Part shown: positions 7,642-8,146 of the stretch, piece by piece
How the letters are laid out: each line of letters starts with the position of its first letter
How positions within the stretch are numbered: position 1 is the first letter of the stretch
Origin: Bacteroidota bacterium
GTDB lineage: Bacteria > Bacteroidota > Bacteroidia > Chitinophagales > Chitinophagaceae
NCBI GenBank assembly: GCA_023390215.1
Contig: JAEWDG010000015.1
Location: forward strand, 1-8,146
DNA: 8,146 nucleotides
Reading direction: 5' to 3'
Translations under genes and position numbers: made by a program
Notes under the pieces: model-generated
Seen by the model: the letters and a program-made list of their open reading frames with translations, nothing else
The model's database searches: none
What the model was told of the DNA's origin: nothing

Positions 7642-7649
7642 TAAATTTG
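7642..7649 (+). promoter_or_regulatory. -7 element for porX
   Basis: TAAATTTG on the plus strand matches TAnnTTTG. I see no TTG or TTTG 17-23 bases upstream, so the -33 half is missing or poor; such promoters may be weak or activator-dependent. Transcription would begin near 7655, about 40 bases before the ATG at 7695. Confidence 0.4.
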
Positions 7650-7694
7650 CACAAAGCCCTGTTTTAATTCAAATTACCGGCAAACCATTTCTCT

Positions 7695-8146
7695 ATGAGT
7701 ATAGCAAAGATTTTATGGGTGGATGATGAAATAGACAGCCTCACTTCGCAGATCATGTTTCTGGAAAATAAAGGATATGAAGTGCAAACAAAGACCAATG
7801 GGGTCGACGCGGTGGATTATGTGAAGGATAATGTGGTGGATGTGGTTTTGCTGGATGAAACCATGCCGGGAATAACCGGGCTGCAAACGCTTCAGCGGAT
7901 CAATGAAAACAACACGAATCTGCCTGTTGTGCTGATCACGAAAAATGAGGCGGAAAACTTAATGGACGAAGCAATTGGAAGTCAGATCTCCGATTACCTG
8001 ATCAAACCCGTAAATCCCAACCAGGTATGGCTGAGCCTGAAGAAAATCATCGACAATAAAAGACTGGTTGCTGAAAAAACCAATTCCGCTTATCAGCAGG
8101 AATTCAGAAGTCTTTTTATGGCATTGAATGATAATCCCGGTTACAT
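7695..8146 (+). CDS. porX: PorX-like response regulator, 3'-truncated by window edge
   Basis: This is a cytoplasmic two-component response regulator; 150 codons plus 2 bases are visible from the ATG at 7695. Residues about 4-122 are a receiver domain: acidic pocket Asp10-Asp11-Glu12 in LWVDDE, phospho-acceptor Asp54 in LLDETMPG, switch residue Thr82 in LITK, and Lys104 in LIKPVNPNQ. The stretch IIDNKRLVAEKTNSAYQQEF (118-137) after the receiver domain is, from memory, characteristic of PorX. PorX continues into an alkaline-phosphatase-superfamily (PglZ-like) effector domain that would lie beyond the right edge. In Porphyromonas and relatives PorX, with sensor PorY and sigma factor SigP, controls type IX secretion genes. 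No porY is visible here. All receiver residues needed for phosphorylation are present. The PorX call rests on the N-terminal third only. Confidence 0.85.
   Translation, partial: MSIAKILWVDDEIDSLTSQIMFLENKGYEVQTKTNGVDAVDYVKDNVVDVVLLDETMPGITGLQTLQRINENNTNLPVVLITKNEAENLMDEAIGSQISDYLIKPVNPNQVWLSLKKIIDNKRLVAEKTNSAYQQEFRSLFMALNDNPGY

Larger units (their letters stand above)
7580..7694. promoter_or_regulatory. Divergent intergenic region between HD gene and porX
   Basis: This 115-base non-coding stretch carries the only shared upstream region in the window. It holds a minus-strand -7 candidate (7613-7620) and a plus-strand -7 candidate (7642-7649), a run of six A at 7635-7640, and 6-base inverted arms AATTTG (7644-7649) and CAAATT (7670-7675). 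Neither gene has a purine-rich Shine-Dalgarno sequence in front of its start, as is common in Bacteroidota. Confidence 0.6.

Noticed and set aside
7580..7654. Upstream extension of the HD gene to an ATG at 7654, with a hydrophobic stretch resembling a signal peptide
   Set aside because: The extension runs through the promoter-like region, and the family normally begins at the MAFHKIINDPVYGF position. A signal peptide would be odd for a cytoplasmic HD hydrolase.

Overview
The window comes from a member of the Bacteroidota, most probably a Chitinophagaceae/Sphingobacteriia-like lineage (the lineage is inference). The supporting evidence is: a fused LpxC-FabZ gene; a PorX-type response regulator; a large outer-membrane DUF5686-type protein with a carboxypeptidase-regulatory-like N-terminus; TAnnTTTG promoter elements of the Bacteroidota type; and the absence of clear Shine-Dalgarno sequences before the starts. 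The sequence is densely coding and looks chromosomal. I see no mobile element, tRNA, rRNA or CRISPR array.

Layout. Six genes read leftward (minus strand), in transcription order: an HD-domain phosphohydrolase (7579-6386), lpxD (6358-5306), a DUF5686-type outer-membrane protein (about 5239-2768), the lpxC-fabZ fusion (2718-1306), lpxA (1268-471) and an ABC transporter ATPase whose 3' part runs off the left edge (456-1). Gaps of 14 to about 66 bases suggest one transcription unit. A good internal promoter lies just before lpxC-fabZ, and a weaker candidate lies before the DUF5686 gene. A 115-base divergent intergenic region (7580-7694) separates this unit from a porX-like gene reading rightward (7695 to the right edge, incomplete).

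How the genes fit together. LpxA, LpxC and LpxD are the first three enzymes of lipid A synthesis (acylate UDP-GlcNAc, deacetylate, acylate again). FabZ, fused to LpxC, belongs to the fatty-acid elongation branch that competes for the same 3-hydroxyacyl-ACP pool. The outer-membrane protein sits between lpxD and lpxC, so envelope lipid and an envelope protein may be co-expressed. PorX regulates type IX secretion in other Bacteroidota, so the right end links envelope building to secretion control by position only. The HD protein keeps all its metal ligands but its substrate cannot be read from sequence.

Nothing here is a clearly new system. The points most worth a second look are the outer-membrane gene inside the lpx cluster with no ATG start, the closely packed divergent promoters between the HD gene and porX, the dyad within the lpxC promoter, and an ABC ATPase whose Q-loop lacks the usual glutamine.
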